A DNA stretch of 64,000 nucleotides from Pseudobacteroides cellulosolvens ATCC 35603 = DSM 2933 (GCF_001262605.1 NZ_LGTC01000001.1:5902001-5966000); one strand, 5' to 3'. Counted from the first letter of the stretch, positions 18,627-28,245 are shown. Numbers and translations: made by a program. Notes: a model not told the origin generated them from the letters alone.

Positions 18627-18929
18627 ATGCATTTGACGCCTAAGGAAACAGAAAAGCTTATGCTCCATTTTGCAGGTGAACTGGCCAGAAAACGCAAGGA
18701 CAGAGGCCTTAAACTTAATTATCCTGAGGCTATAGCACTTATCAGTGCTGAACTTATGGAGGCTGCCAGAGATGGAAAGTCTGTTACGGAGTTGATGCAG
18801 TATGGAGCAAAGATACTTTCAAAGGATGATGTGATGGAGGGTGTTGATGCCATGATTCATGAGATTCAAATAGAAGCCACATTTCCAGATGGCACAAAGC
18901 TTGTTACTGTTCACAATCCCATACGCTGA
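18627..18929 (+). CDS. ureA: Urease gamma subunit
   Basis: A 100-residue protein of standard UreA length starting MHLTPKETEKL, with GLKLNYPEAIALIS and the C-terminal FPDGTKLVTVHNPI. It forms the small structural subunit of the (UreABC)3 enzyme that hydrolyses urea to ammonia and carbamate. AGGAGG lies seven bases before the ATG. The gamma and beta subunits are separate genes here, the usual bacterial arrangement. Confidence 0.95.
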   Translation: MHLTPKETEKLMLHFAGELARKRKDRGLKLNYPEAIALISAELMEAARDGKSVTELMQYGAKILSKDDVMEGVDAMIHEIQIEATFPDGTKLVTVHNPIR

Positions 18930-18943
18930 AGGAGGGCTATAAA

Positions 18944-19315
18944 ATGATTCCGGGTGAATATTTTATTCAAAATGAGTTTGTAACTTTAAATGATGGAAGA
19001 AAGATTTCGTCTATCAAGGTTTCAAATACTGGAGATAGACCTGTTCAAGTTGGCTCACATTTTCATTTCTTTGAAATTAACTCCTGTCTCCAGTTTGATA
19101 GGAAGAGTGCCTTTGGTATGAGGCTTGATATTCCTTCCGGTACTGCCGTTAGATTTGAACCGGGAGAGGAAAAGGAAGTTCAACTGGTTGAAATAGGCGG
19201 AACAAGAGAAGTTTACGGGCTTAATGATTTGACTGATGGAATGATTGATCAAGGAAAATCATTGGAAGATAAATTGAAAAAAGCAAAAGATCTGGGCTTT
19301 AAGGGGGTGGAGTAA
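18944..19315 (+). CDS. ureB: Urease beta subunit
   Basis: A 123-residue protein starting MIPGEYF. It contains VSNTGDRPVQVGSHFHFFEIN and ends in a Lys-rich tail with GFKGVE. Length and motifs are normal for UreB. It lies 14 bases after ureA with GGAGGG before the ATG. Its stop is one base before the ureC start, so the three structural genes are translated together. Confidence 0.95.
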   Translation: MIPGEYFIQNEFVTLNDGRKISSIKVSNTGDRPVQVGSHFHFFEINSCLQFDRKSAFGMRLDIPSGTAVRFEPGEEKEVQLVEIGGTREVYGLNDLTDGMIDQGKSLEDKLKKAKDLGFKGVE

Positions 19316-19316
19316 A

Positions 19317-21035
19317 GTGAGTATAAAAATAACAGGCAAGGATTATGCAGGTATGTACGGACCCACGAAAGGTGATAGAGTAAGGCTTGCTGATACTGAC
19401 CTCATCATAGAGATTGAAGAGGATTACACCGTTTATGGTGACGAATGTAAATTCGGAGGAGGTAAATCCATTAGGGACGGAATGGGTCAATCACCCTCAG
19501 CTGCAAGGGATGAGAAGGTTTTGGATTTGGTTATCACCAATGCCATAGTTCTTGACTCGTGGGGAATTGTTAAGGGAGACATCGGAATCAGGGATGGTAA
19601 AATAGTAGGGATTGGGAAATCCGGAAATCCCGGTGTTATGAATGGCGTTTCACAAGATCTGATAATTGGTGCCTCCACTGAAGTTATTGCCGGTGAAGGA
19701 CTTATTGTAACACCAGGTGGCATTGACACACACATACATTTTATATGTCCCCAGCAGATTGAAACTGCATTATATAGTGGGATAACCACTATGATAGGCG
19801 GAGGAACAGGGCCTGCAGACGGAACCAATGCCACCACCTGCACACCGGGAAGTTTTAACATCCGGAAGATGCTGGAGGCTGCAGAGGACTTTCCAATGAA
19901 CCTGGGGTTTCTGGGAAAAGGAAATGCCTCTTTTGATAAGCCTTTGGCAGAACAGCTTGAAGCAGGAGCAATGGGGTTAAAGCTTCATGAGGACTGGGGG
20001 ACAACTCCAAAAGCGATTGATACTTGTTTAAAGGTAGCGGATCTTTTTGATGTTCAGGTGGCAATTCATACCGACACATTAAATGAGGCGGGCTTTGTTG
20101 AAGACACTATAAAGGCTATTGCAGGAAGGACGATTCATACCTACCATACTGAGGGAGCCGGAGGCGGCCATGCTCCTGACATAATTAAGATTGCAGCACT
20201 TACGAATGTGCTACCATCATCTACTAATCCTACGATGCCTTATACGATAAACACCCTGGATGAACACCTTGATATGTTGATGGTATGCCACCACTTAGAT
20301 AGTAAGGTAAAAGAGGATGTTGCGTTTGCAGACTCAAGAATCAGACCTGAAACTATAGCAGCTGAGGATATCCTCCATGATATGGGAGTTTTCAGCATGA
20401 TGAGTTCTGATTCCCAGGCTATGGGACGTGTAGGAGAGGTTATTATAAGGACCTGGCAGACTGCCCATAAAATGAAGCTTCAAAGAGGTGCTTTGAAAGG
20501 TGAAAAAGGCGGAAATGATAATTTAAGAGCAAGAAGATACATTGCAAAGTATACCATAAACCCTGCAATAACCCATGGAATCTCTCAGTATGTGGGCTCT
20601 TTGGAAAATGGGAAATTAGCGGACATGGTTCTATGGAAGCCTTCAATGTTTGGTGTGAAGCCTGAAATGATCATAAAGGGCGGATTTATTGCGTCAAGCA
20701 GGATGGGAGATGCCAATGCTTCTATTCCTACACCTCAGCCTGTGATTTATAGAAATATGTTCGGGGCATTCGGCAAGGCAAAGTATGGCACATGCTTGAC
20801 CTTTGTTTCAAAGGCTTCAATGGAAAGTGGTGCAATAGAGAAAATAGGTCTTAAAAAGACAGTTCTGCCTGTAATAGGCTGCAGGAATGTCTCTAAAAAG
20901 GATATGATACTTAATAATGCGACACCTGATATTTACGTGGACCCTGAAACCTATGATGTGAAGGTGGATGGAGAGCTTATTGCCTGCGAGCCTCTTAAGG
21001 TTTTGCCAATGGCTCAGAGATATTTTATGTTCTAG
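19317..21035 (+). CDS. ureC: Urease alpha subunit, catalytic
   Basis: A 572-residue amidohydrolase with the complete di-nickel site. Using Klebsiella numbering plus five, the metal ligands are His139 and His141 (GIDTHIHF), Lys222 to be carbamylated (GLKLHED), His251, His277 and Asp365 (SSDSQAMGR). The active-site residues His224, Cys324 and His325 (MVCHHLD) are also present, so the enzyme should be active. It starts with GTG, one base after the ureB stop, with GGGGGTGG inside the end of ureB. It requires UreDEFG for nickel insertion; UreD is frameshifted in this sequence. Confidence 0.96.
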   Translation: MSIKITGKDYAGMYGPTKGDRVRLADTDLIIEIEEDYTVYGDECKFGGGKSIRDGMGQSPSAARDEKVLDLVITNAIVLDSWGIVKGDIGIRDGKIVGIGKSGNPGVMNGVSQDLIIGASTEVIAGEGLIVTPGGIDTHIHFICPQQIETALYSGITTMIGGGTGPADGTNATTCTPGSFNIRKMLEAAEDFPMNLGFLGKGNASFDKPLAEQLEAGAMGLKLHEDWGTTPKAIDTCLKVADLFDVQVAIHTDTLNEAGFVEDTIKAIAGRTIHTYHTEGAGGGHAPDIIKIAALTNVLPSSTNPTMPYTINTLDEHLDMLMVCHHLDSKVKEDVAFADSRIRPETIAAEDILHDMGVFSMMSSDSQAMGRVGEVIIRTWQTAHKMKLQRGALKGEKGGNDNLRARRYIAKYTINPAITHGISQYVGSLENGKLADMVLWKPSMFGVKPEMIIKGGFIASSRMGDANASIPTPQPVIYRNMFGAFGKAKYGTCLTFVSKASMESGAIEKIGLKKTVLPVIGCRNVSKKDMILNNATPDIYVDPETYDVKVDGELIACEPLKVLPMAQRYFMF

Positions 21036-21140
21036 TTTTTAGATAATGGAAATGTAAGGTAGTGTAAAATTGGTTATTCCGCAGTACAGTTAATCTTTAA
21101 GTGATTTTAGAATAAATTTTCAAAAAACAGGAGTAATAAA

Positions 21141-21602
21141 ATGATTGTAGATAAGGTTCTATATAATTTAAAAGACAAGGACAGCAATGATTTGGATGCT
21201 GATTTTATAGATGTAGAATGGTTTGAGGTTGAGAAAAAAATACTCCACAAGATTAGTTCAAATGGAGTGGAAGTTGGAATAAGAAATAACGGTGGAGGGG
21301 CTTTAAAGGAAGGTGATGTATTATGGCAGGACGGCAGCAGGGCTTTGATTGTAAGAATTCCTTATTGTGATTGCATAGTAATGAAGCCTCAAAACATGTA
21401 TGAAATGGGCAAAACTTGCTATGAGATGGGGAACAGACATGCACCTCTTTTTATTGAAGGTGATGAACTGCTAACTCCATTTGACGAGCCTTTGATGAAT
21501 GCACTCATAAAATGCGGACTTTCACCATACAAAAAAAGCTGTAAACTTATAACGCCTTTGGGGGGACATGCTCATGGACACTCGCATTCTCACTCCCACT
21601 GA
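21141..21602 (+). CDS. ureE: Urease accessory protein UreE, nickel metallochaperone
   Basis: A 153-residue protein with the UreE N-terminal peptide-binding domain and C-terminal metal-binding domain (LGNRHAPLFI-like stretch MGNRHAPLFIEGDELL). It ends in a His-rich tail, GGHAHGHSHSHSH, which stores and delivers nickel. It follows ureC by 105 bases with no terminator seen. The DNA coding the tail overlaps the start of ureF in another frame. Confidence 0.92.
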   Translation: MIVDKVLYNLKDKDSNDLDADFIDVEWFEVEKKILHKISSNGVEVGIRNNGGGALKEGDVLWQDGSRALIVRIPYCDCIVMKPQNMYEMGKTCYEMGNRHAPLFIEGDELLTPFDEPLMNALIKCGLSPYKKSCKLITPLGGHAHGHSHSHSH

Positions 21603-22296
21603 GCATAATGGTATTCCTTTTTTTCACCTCTTGCAGATTAGTGATCCCTTATTTCCAATAGGAGGGTTTACTCAATCATATGGTCTTGAAACATATGTAC
21701 AAAAGGGTATAGTACACGACTCGGATTCTTCTAAAAGATACCTTGAGAGCTATCTTTTAAACAGCTTTCTATATAATGATTTGCTGACAGTAAGGCTGGC
21801 ATGGGAGTATACCGGAAATGGACAAATGGAAAAGGTTCTTGAGCTTGATGAGTTTTTTTCTGCCTCAAAGGCACCCAGGGAATTAAGGACAGCCAGTGTG
21901 AAGCTTGGTAAAAGGTTTCTTAAAATACTGGAAATTGAATTAGGTGGAAATAAAGTCTTTGATGTAATGCTTGAAAGAGTTAATAAAGGGAATATTCAAG
22001 GATGTTACCCTGTTATGTACGGATTTGTTACTAGGCTTCTTTCTATTGGGAAAGCTGAAGCTCTTTCAGCAGTATCCTATGGTGCAGCTGCTGCAATAAT
22101 AAATAATTGTGCAAAACTGGTACCTATAAGCCAGAACGACGGGCAAAGGATATTGTTCGGTACGCATGGGATTTTTCAAAAACTTTTAGAGAAGGTGGAA
22201 GGCCTTTCGGAAGAGCATTTGGGAAGCTGCTGTTTTGGATTTGATCTAAGATCAATGCAGCATGAGAGGCTTTATACCAGGATATATATATCATAA
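21568..22296 (+). CDS. ureF: Urease accessory protein UreF
   Basis: A 242-residue helical protein, slightly longer than usual. LLQISDPLFPIGGFTQSYGL near residue 20 is the UreF signature. The C-terminal region with MQHERLYTRIYIS matches the family end. It acts with UreD and UreH-type partners as a scaffold for UreG on apo-urease. Start candidates are ATG 21568 and 21574 after a GGGGGG ribosome site; both lie within ureE and give a 29- to 35-base overlap. Confidence 0.92.
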   Translation: MLMDTRILTPTEHNGIPFFHLLQISDPLFPIGGFTQSYGLETYVQKGIVHDSDSSKRYLESYLLNSFLYNDLLTVRLAWEYTGNGQMEKVLELDEFFSASKAPRELRTASVKLGKRFLKILEIELGGNKVFDVMLERVNKGNIQGCYPVMYGFVTRLLSIGKAEALSAVSYGAAAAIINNCAKLVPISQNDGQRILFGTHGIFQKLLEKVEGLSEEHLGSCCFGFDLRSMQHERLYTRIYIS

Positions 22297-22309
22297 ATGG
22301 AGGATTAAT

Positions 22310-22918
22310 ATGAATTGTATAAAAATTGGGGTTGGAGGACCTGTTGGATCAGGTAAAACTGCCATTATAGAGAGACTAACAAGAGCGATGGCTTCTTCTT
22401 ATAGCATAGGAGTAGTAACCAATGATATATACACAAAGGAAGATGCGGAATTTTTAATAAACAATAGCGTCCTGCCAAAGGAAAGAATAATAGGTGTAGA
22501 GACTGGTGGGTGCCCACATACGGCAATCCGTGAGGATGCGTCCATGAACCTTGAAGCAGTGGAGGACCTAGTAAAAGAGTTTCCCGATATACAGGTTGTT
22601 TTTATAGAAAGTGGAGGAGATAATCTTTCTGCAACTTTCAGTCCGGAACTGGCAGATGCAACAATTTATGTCATAGACGTGGCGGAAGGTGATAAGATAC
22701 CACGAAAGGGAGGACCGGGTATAACAAGATCGGATCTTCTTGTCATTAACAAAATCGATCTTGCACCTTATGTTGGAGCAAGTTTAGAGGTAATGGAGAG
22801 GGATTCAAAGAAAATGAGAGGGGACAAACCTTTTATATTTACTAATCTTAATACCAATGAAGGGCTTGAAAAGGTTATTGCTTGGATTAAGAAAAGTGTG
22901 CTTTTAGAAGGTGTTTAA
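22310..22918 (+). CDS. ureG: Urease accessory GTPase UreG
   Basis: A 202-residue SIMIBI GTPase that powers nickel delivery to urease. The P-loop is GGPVGSGKT at about 7-15. The nickel-binding CPH motif is in ETGGCPHTAIREDASMN. ESGGDNLSATFSPELAD and VINKIDLAP (G4) follow. The reading frame is open further upstream, but ATG 22310 has GGAGG seven bases before it and gives the standard N-terminus and length. Confidence 0.95.
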   Translation: MNCIKIGVGGPVGSGKTAIIERLTRAMASSYSIGVVTNDIYTKEDAEFLINNSVLPKERIIGVETGGCPHTAIREDASMNLEAVEDLVKEFPDIQVVFIESGGDNLSATFSPELADATIYVIDVAEGDKIPRKGGPGITRSDLLVINKIDLAPYVGASLEVMERDSKKMRGDKPFIFTNLNTNEGLEKVIAWIKKSVLLEGV

Positions 22919-22920
22919 GT

Positions 22921-23729
22921 ATGAAAAATCAATTCGGAAAAGAAAGCCGCTTATTAATAAAATCCAAAGCCTTAAATGGAAAAACATATTTGGAGGACTC
23001 ATATTTCACAGCACCATTTAAAATTACCAAACCATTCTATGAAGACAATTTTGAAATAATGAGTATCATGGTTATGTCTGCATCGGCTGGAGTAATGGAA
23101 GGCGATATCTACAAGATTAATGTGGAGTTGGGGATGGAATCAAAAGTCAGGTTGGAAGGCCAATCGTACCAAAAAATTCACCGAATGAAGAATGGGCATG
23201 CATTGCAATACAACCGATTTAGTCTAGAAAAGGGGTCACTTTTGGATTACTCACCCAGACCAACAATACCATTTAAGGATTCACGCTTCTACTCAACAAC
23301 AGAATGCAGAATGGCTGAAGGTTCAGCCTTTCTTTATTCAGAAGTATTGGCGGGGGTAGAATAAAAAGCGGAGAAGTATTTGAATTCGGAGAGTACCGCA
23401 GCGGTATCCGTATTTATTATGGTAAGGAGCTGATTTTTTTGGAAAATCAGTTTCTATGTCCTTCGGAGCAAAATCTTGGAGGGATTGGTTTTTTTGAAGG
23501 ATATACACATTTGGGATCCTTGGGATTTTTCCATGATAAGGTGGATGATGATCTTATAGATAACATTTATGTAGAACTTGAAGCCGTGGAAGGTTTACAG
23601 TTTGGCATCAGTAAAACAAAGAAATACGGCTTGGTTGTCAGAATACTTGAAAACAGCAGTGATAAACTGGAGAATATACTTGGATGTGTCAAGAACACTA
23701 TATTAAGAAATGGCCGTTACCTATTGTAG
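22921..23729 (+). pseudogene. ureD: Urease accessory protein UreD, interrupted by a single-base frameshift
   Basis: The first 147 codons (22921-23364) give the N-terminal half of UreD, with VMSASAGVMEGDIY and LLDYSPRPTIPFKDSRF. The frame ends soon after a run of five G (23352-23356). Reading on with one extra base gives GGRIKSGEVFEFGEYR and then runs into the open frame 23439-23729, which is the rest of UreD. Together they make about 269 residues, the normal length. Adding one G to the run restores the gene. The cause may be a sequencing error, a real mutation, or slippage on the G run. Downstream codons show no decay, which suggests an artefact or a recent event. UreD starts two bases after ureG. 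Confidence 0.85.
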
Positions 23730-23741
23730 CGGCCATTTCTT
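23705..23741 (+). terminator. 12-bp perfect hairpin closing the urease operon
   Basis: AAGAAATGGCCG (23705-23716) pairs with CGGCCATTTCTT (23730-23741). The left arm encodes the last residues of ureD. The following T tract is short, so termination may be partial. It separates the operon from the converging surface-protein gene. Confidence 0.6.
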
Positions 23742-23804
23742 AATGTTTAGACCCTTATACCACTAATATGGCACCATTAAATGGATGAAAATTATTTTCT
23801 ATAA

Positions 23805-26800
23805 TTATTTCTTCTTCAATGAATTACTTACTATTGCTGCTGCTTCAGCTCTGGTAACATTTTTTTCAGGCTTGAAAGTCATATCTTCATAACCTTTTAT
23901 GATTTGAAGCTCTATAGCTTTTGTTATATAATCCCTAGCCCAATTCTGGATGGCTGAGGAATCTTTTAGATTCAGCTTTTTGTTAGAACTTCCAAATTTG
24001 AATGCACGCATAATCATAACCACAATTTCCTGTCGTGAGCAAGGTTTGTCTGATTTAAAGGTGTTGTCCCCATATCCAGAAATTATACCTGATTCTGCAG
24101 CTGTATTTATGTATGCTTTTGCCCAGGCAGGAATATCATTATCGTCGTTGAATTTTGTATCTCCTGATAAGAGCTTTAACCCAAGGACTTTTACTATGAT
24201 TACAGCCAGTTCTGCTCGTGTTATATTGTTATCAGGTCTGAAAGTGCCGTTCTCATAACCGCTGATAACGTTTTTACCAACCAATTCTGTAATTTGAATT
24301 TTTGCCCAATGGCTTTGTATGTCTTTAAATATAATAGCAGCAGGTTTGCTTTTTGTTGGCTCAGTTTCTAATGCAGGCGTTGCAGAAGGTGTAACTGTTA
24401 TTTTAGCAGTTGGAGTAGCAGAAGGTGTTATTGTCGGCACTGCAGTTGGAGTTGCTGTAGGACTATTTGATACAGCGGAAGAAAGTGACGGATTTTGTCC
24501 AGATGGAGTAGCATTTTTTATACTAGTAGGTGTATTAGTAGGGGTACGTGTAGGCGTATTAGTAGATGTGGAGGTGAGTCTTAACTTAGAATAGGGGATT
24601 GATATTGCTGCAGATAGTGTTGGTATAGGTGTATGTGTAGGGGTAGGGGTATATGTAATTTGTCCAGTAACATATATTCCACCACCTGAACCGTTTGTAT
24701 ATGATGATGGCGTAGGTGTAGCTGTAGCCGTGAATGTAGGTGTTGGATAATCGGTTGTATAAGGAAATGGAGTAATGGTATATGTTGGTACTGGTGAGTT
24801 TGTAGGTGTAAGTATTGGCGTAAATGCAGGCGTAGAGGTAGGTGTTGGAGTCAGAACCGTGGGCACAGGTGTATGTGTATTTGAAGGTGGTGATATGGTA
24901 AGCTTTGTAGGTGCTGGTGTAGCAGTTGATTCAGGTGTTTCAAGCGTTGTTAAAACCTTTATTGCACCAAAGAGATTATTTTTCATTGTTTGTATGATAC
25001 CATTATCATTGAAGCAGCTTACATTATCTATATCTTCTGTCAACCCACCAATATAATTGCCTTTTTTATCAATAAAACAGAATTTTCCATTATTCCTTAC
25101 CAGAGCTATTCCATTTGCAAAGGTAGTAAAGCTGTCATAAGAAGGTTTAATTATTACATTCCCAGTTTTATCGATGCATCCCCATTTGTTATCCTTTTCT
25201 ACCCAAGCCAAGCCCTCCTTGAAAATGTGCATATTATCCCAAACAGGATTTATTGCATATTTTCCGGTTTTATCAATAGCACCCCATTTGTTGTTTTGAG
25301 AGACTACAGCGAGACCTTCAAAGAACGCTTGTTTGTTGTTGTTAAGAAAGACATTGTCAAACTGTGGTACAACTACGTATTTGCCAGACTTGTCAATAAA
25401 GCCGAATTTTATATTACCGTTTTTTTCTTTACTGCCTGCAAGGGCCAGTCCCTGATCAAAACCGTACAGGTATCCAGGTTCAGTTTGTTCAGGATAGATT
25501 ATATTATGGTTTATATCAATAAAACCGTTTCTTATAGAGCCTTCCAAAGTATTATAGAATGCCCCGCAAGATACATTTTCAGAAAATGGTAACAACCACA
25601 TTTTAAATGACTCATCACTTCCAAAAGCAAAAGTACCATTAATGTCAAATATATCAGTACAATTAAGTGGTGGTAGGTTGAATCCGACTATACCTTGTGA
25701 ACATACTGCGGAAGAAGCGTAATCTCCGTTATAACCGGTGTATTCGTTAACAAGATTTGCAGAATCAAGTACCACCTTTCCTGTCTTATCAATAAATTTT
25801 ATTGTACCATTCTTTACAGAGGCTACTCCTTCGTTAAAATCATCTGCTTCCAAGTACTTTGGACTGATAACTGTTTGTCCTGTAGTGTCTATGTAACCCC
25901 AACGTTTACCCAATTGTTCATCACCTGTATCCATTACAACTGCTGCCAAGCCTTCTGAAAATGGATGTGCCTGTTCCCATTTTGGAGTAGATATGACTTC
26001 GTACTTTACACCCTCAAATGACTCTGCAGGAAACCCTTTCCATGGGTTTGTAAATCCTTTGCTGCCTTCGGCGTAATAAAATTTGAAGTCTTTGTTAATG
26101 ACCAAAGAGAAGGATACAGGGTAAGTTGCTTCAGGTGCATCACCATAAAAATACATTGACTTTAAATTAGTGCAACCAAAAAATGCTGTTGAATCCAGGC
26201 TTGTTACACTGCTTGGAACGTTAACTCTTGTTATGGAATTAACAATATTAAAAGCGTTGGAGGGTATTTTTTCAACACCTAAAGGAATTGAATAAACTGT
26301 ATCGGTTTTACACCTTGGATAGCTGATAAGTTTCAATTTGGCTTTATCAAATAGTACACCATCCTCACTTGAATAAACAGTATTTTTTTCATGGACAGCA
26401 ATACTTTGTAAATTGGTGCAGGATGACAAATTACTAGGCATTTCATAAACGCTTTCTGGAATAGTGACAGTTTTCAGATTGTTTGAGTCCATAGAACTTA
26501 GGACGTTAACAGTTGAAGGAATAATATAATCAGAATTACTTTTATTCTGAGGATATTTTATCATTATGGTTTTATCTTTATTATAAAGTATTCCATCATC
26601 ACTGGTGAAATGTGGATTATCAGTAGATACGTTTATCAACTCTAAGGAATTACCATTAATTGAATGGCTGAATATATCTTTTACATTTTCATGTATATTA
26701 ATGCTAATAAGATTATCGCATCTTATCGATAATGGGCCTAGATCTGTTACACTTCGAGGAATTGTATACTCAGTATCCCTTTTACCACGTGGGTAATATA

Positions 26801-27320
26801 TAAGTTCTGATTTGTCCTTATTAAATAATATTCCATTTTCACTTGAGTAGTTTAAATTGTTTTTCGATACATCAATTGATTGAAGTTTTCTGTTAGTCAT
26901 AAATGCAATATATACGTCTTTAATTTCTGTAACCGTACTTGGGATCTCAACAGTCTGAAGATTATCACAGCTGCTAAACATGCGACCCACAGATTTTACG
27001 TTTTCCGGGATTATTATTTTTTTCAATACAGTAAATTCAAAAGAATTGGGAAAGGGAACAGGAACGGGAACGGGTGTACCGCCAGTTGAAGATTCTTCCC
27101 TGATAAAAATGCTATCTGCTATTGAAGTAACAGGCTTGCCATCTATAGTCCCTGGAATTGACAGCTCACTTACATCCGGCCCGGTATACTTTGTAATTGT
27201 TATTTCTCCGTTTGACTCGGTATAGGTATACTCTTGCTCATTTTCGGCAAACACTGGAACTAAAAGCTGGTTAAAACAAAATGATAAAATTAGAAATAAA
27301 ACAATAAGTCTTCTACGCAT
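23805..27320 (-). CDS. Cell-surface protein: BspA-type leucine-rich repeats, WG repeats, Pro/Thr linker, three SLH domains
   Basis: A 1171-residue exported protein. The signal peptide (MRRRLIVLFLILSF to about residue 30) is followed by BspA/LRR_5 repeats (about 35-440). WG repeats of the KWGYIDTTG and NKWGAIDKTGKY form come next (about 445-820), then a TPTPT-rich wall-spanning linker of about 150 residues. The end carries three SLH domains that bind secondary cell-wall polymer (IQSHWAK, GYENGTFRPDNNITRAE, GYGDNTFKSD, GYEDMTFKPEKNVTRAE). Function is probably adhesion or scaffolding; no catalytic motif is seen. I chose ATG 27320, which has AGGGGGA upstream, over ATG 27341. It stands alone and converges on the urease operon. 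Confidence 0.85.
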   Translation of the reverse strand: MRRRLIVLFLILSFCFNQLLVPVFAENEQEYTYTESNGEITITKYTGPDVSELSIPGTIDGKPVTSIADSIFIREESSTGGTPVPVPVPFPNSFEFTVLKKIIIPENVKSVGRMFSSCDNLQTVEIPSTVTEIKDVYIAFMTNRKLQSIDVSKNNLNYSSENGILFNKDKSELIYYPRGKRDTEYTIPRSVTDLGPLSIRCDNLISINIHENVKDIFSHSINGNSLELINVSTDNPHFTSDDGILYNKDKTIMIKYPQNKSNSDYIIPSTVNVLSSMDSNNLKTVTIPESVYEMPSNLSSCTNLQSIAVHEKNTVYSSEDGVLFDKAKLKLISYPRCKTDTVYSIPLGVEKIPSNAFNIVNSITRVNVPSSVTSLDSTAFFGCTNLKSMYFYGDAPEATYPVSFSLVINKDFKFYYAEGSKGFTNPWKGFPAESFEGVKYEVISTPKWEQAHPFSEGLAAVVMDTGDEQLGKRWGYIDTTGQTVISPKYLEADDFNEGVASVKNGTIKFIDKTGKVVLDSANLVNEYTGYNGDYASSAVCSQGIVGFNLPPLNCTDIFDINGTFAFGSDESFKMWLLPFSENVSCGAFYNTLEGSIRNGFIDINHNIIYPEQTEPGYLYGFDQGLALAGSKEKNGNIKFGFIDKSGKYVVVPQFDNVFLNNNKQAFFEGLAVVSQNNKWGAIDKTGKYAINPVWDNMHIFKEGLAWVEKDNKWGCIDKTGNVIIKPSYDSFTTFANGIALVRNNGKFCFIDKKGNYIGGLTEDIDNVSCFNDNGIIQTMKNNLFGAIKVLTTLETPESTATPAPTKLTISPPSNTHTPVPTVLTPTPTSTPAFTPILTPTNSPVPTYTITPFPYTTDYPTPTFTATATPTPSSYTNGSGGGIYVTGQITYTPTPTHTPIPTLSAAISIPYSKLRLTSTSTNTPTRTPTNTPTSIKNATPSGQNPSLSSAVSNSPTATPTAVPTITPSATPTAKITVTPSATPALETEPTKSKPAAIIFKDIQSHWAKIQITELVGKNVISGYENGTFRPDNNITRAELAVIIVKVLGLKLLSGDTKFNDDNDIPAWAKAYINTAAESGIISGYGDNTFKSDKPCSRQEIVVMIMRAFKFGSSNKKLNLKDSSAIQNWARDYITKAIELQIIKGYEDMTFKPEKNVTRAEAAAIVSNSLKKK

Positions 27321-27514
27321 ATAAAATCCCCCTGGTTTCATAAAATTGAAGTTATTAAAATATTAGGAATGTTGAAAAATCAATATCTCTTTATATTTTT
27401 ATAATAAAATATTATATAATACTAGCTGTATTTTGTAACCAGTTTTTTCTTATATTTGTCCCAATTTAATCATGTTGAAAATATAACTTTCTGTATAATT
27501 TCGCTTTCTAAATT

Positions 27515-27570
27515 ACTTAACTCGTGAACACCCGCTCAAAACGGTAAGTAATATTTCAATCATTCCTTAA
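27515..27570 (+). repeat. 56-bp intergenic repeat, copy A
   Basis: It matches 30419-30474 at 50 of 56 positions in the same orientation, including AACACCCGCTCAAAA and GTAAGTAATATTT and TCATTCCTTAA. The rest of the 276-base gap (27342-27617) is AT-rich with no gene seen. Confidence 0.7.
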
Positions 27571-27617
27571 CACCAGGGGGATTAGAGTTTTTATCAATGT
27601 AAATAGTGGTTTTTATT

Positions 27618-28031
27618 CTAATATCGTCTTCTGAAAAAAGCAAATAAAGCTGAAAAGGCAAAGAACAGAATACCTAGTCCTAAAAATATATTTTCTATTA
27701 TTGTATCTATACTGATAGTAATTATATGATGTTTATTAAAGTTAAAGTGAAGCCATATACATGCTATTGCAGATATGGACATAAAAATCATCAATGCTGT
27801 AAAGCTCGTTATATAGGTCAAGGATTTTACTCTTTCATCACCATTTTTTAGCTTTCTAAAAGGCATGAATGTAAAAATGAATGGAATGAATAAAATTGGT
27901 ATTCCGTAAATATAAATATAATCTATGGAACACATGCCTAGTAAGGTAAAAACAACGGAAACTAAAGATACTAAAAAGATGTCATAATTGGATTTTATTA
28001 AACTTTGTTCTCTAAAAGTACTATTTTTCAT
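27618..28031 (-). CDS. Small membrane protein paired with XRE regulator
   Basis: A 137-residue protein with four predicted membrane helices; I do not recognise a named family. I chose the ATG at 28031, which overlaps the stop of the regulator gene and uses AAGGAGGAGG lying inside it. The longer reading (from 28073) would run back through the regulator. Pairs of a short XRE repressor with a small 4-helix membrane protein are common in Firmicutes, and their function is mostly unknown. Confidence 0.7.
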   Translation of the reverse strand: MKNSTFREQSLIKSNYDIFLVSLVSVVFTLLGMCSIDYIYIYGIPILFIPFIFTFMPFRKLKNGDERVKSLTYITSFTALMIFMSISAIACIWLHFNFNKHHIITISIDTIIENIFLGLGILFFAFSALFAFFRRRY

Positions 28032-28245
28032 TTTCAGGTTCCTCCTCCTTGTCGAATATAAAAACTTGCTCAATGGTTAATTCAAATAACTGTGAAATTT
28101 TATGAGCCAGCATGATTGAAGGATTGTACTTGCCTTTTTCCAGTGATATAATTGTTTGCCTTGATACGTCTACCTTATCTGCCAATTCATCCTGTGTCAA
28201 TTTAAACTTCTCTCTAAGTTCCTTTATCCTATTTTTCAAATACAA
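28021..28245 (-). CDS. XRE/Cro-type small transcriptional regulator
   Basis: A 74-residue protein that is nearly all helix-turn-helix: LREKFKLTQDELADKVDVSR followed by QTIISLEKGKYNPS, of the YozG/YvaO-like class. It represses its own promoter if the two 16-bp palindromes just upstream (28269-28284 and 28315-28330) are its operators. The membrane-protein gene overlaps its stop codon. I infer autoregulation from the promoter layout. Confidence 0.85.
   Translation of the reverse strand: MYLKNRIKELREKFKLTQDELADKVDVSRQTIISLEKGKYNPSIMLAHKISQLFELTIEQVFIFDKEEEPENEK

Noticed and set aside
23439..23729. Separate 96-residue gene after ureD
   Set aside because: It is the C-terminal half of UreD displaced by one base, with no ribosome site of its own.
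24400..24900. Tandem repeats that could be taken for a CRISPR array
   Set aside because: They are irregular codon repeats of the Thr/Pro linker, with no constant repeat-spacer period.
24319..25056. Val/Gly-rich plus-strand frames
   Set aside because: They are the antisense reading of the TPT-rich linker of the SLH protein.
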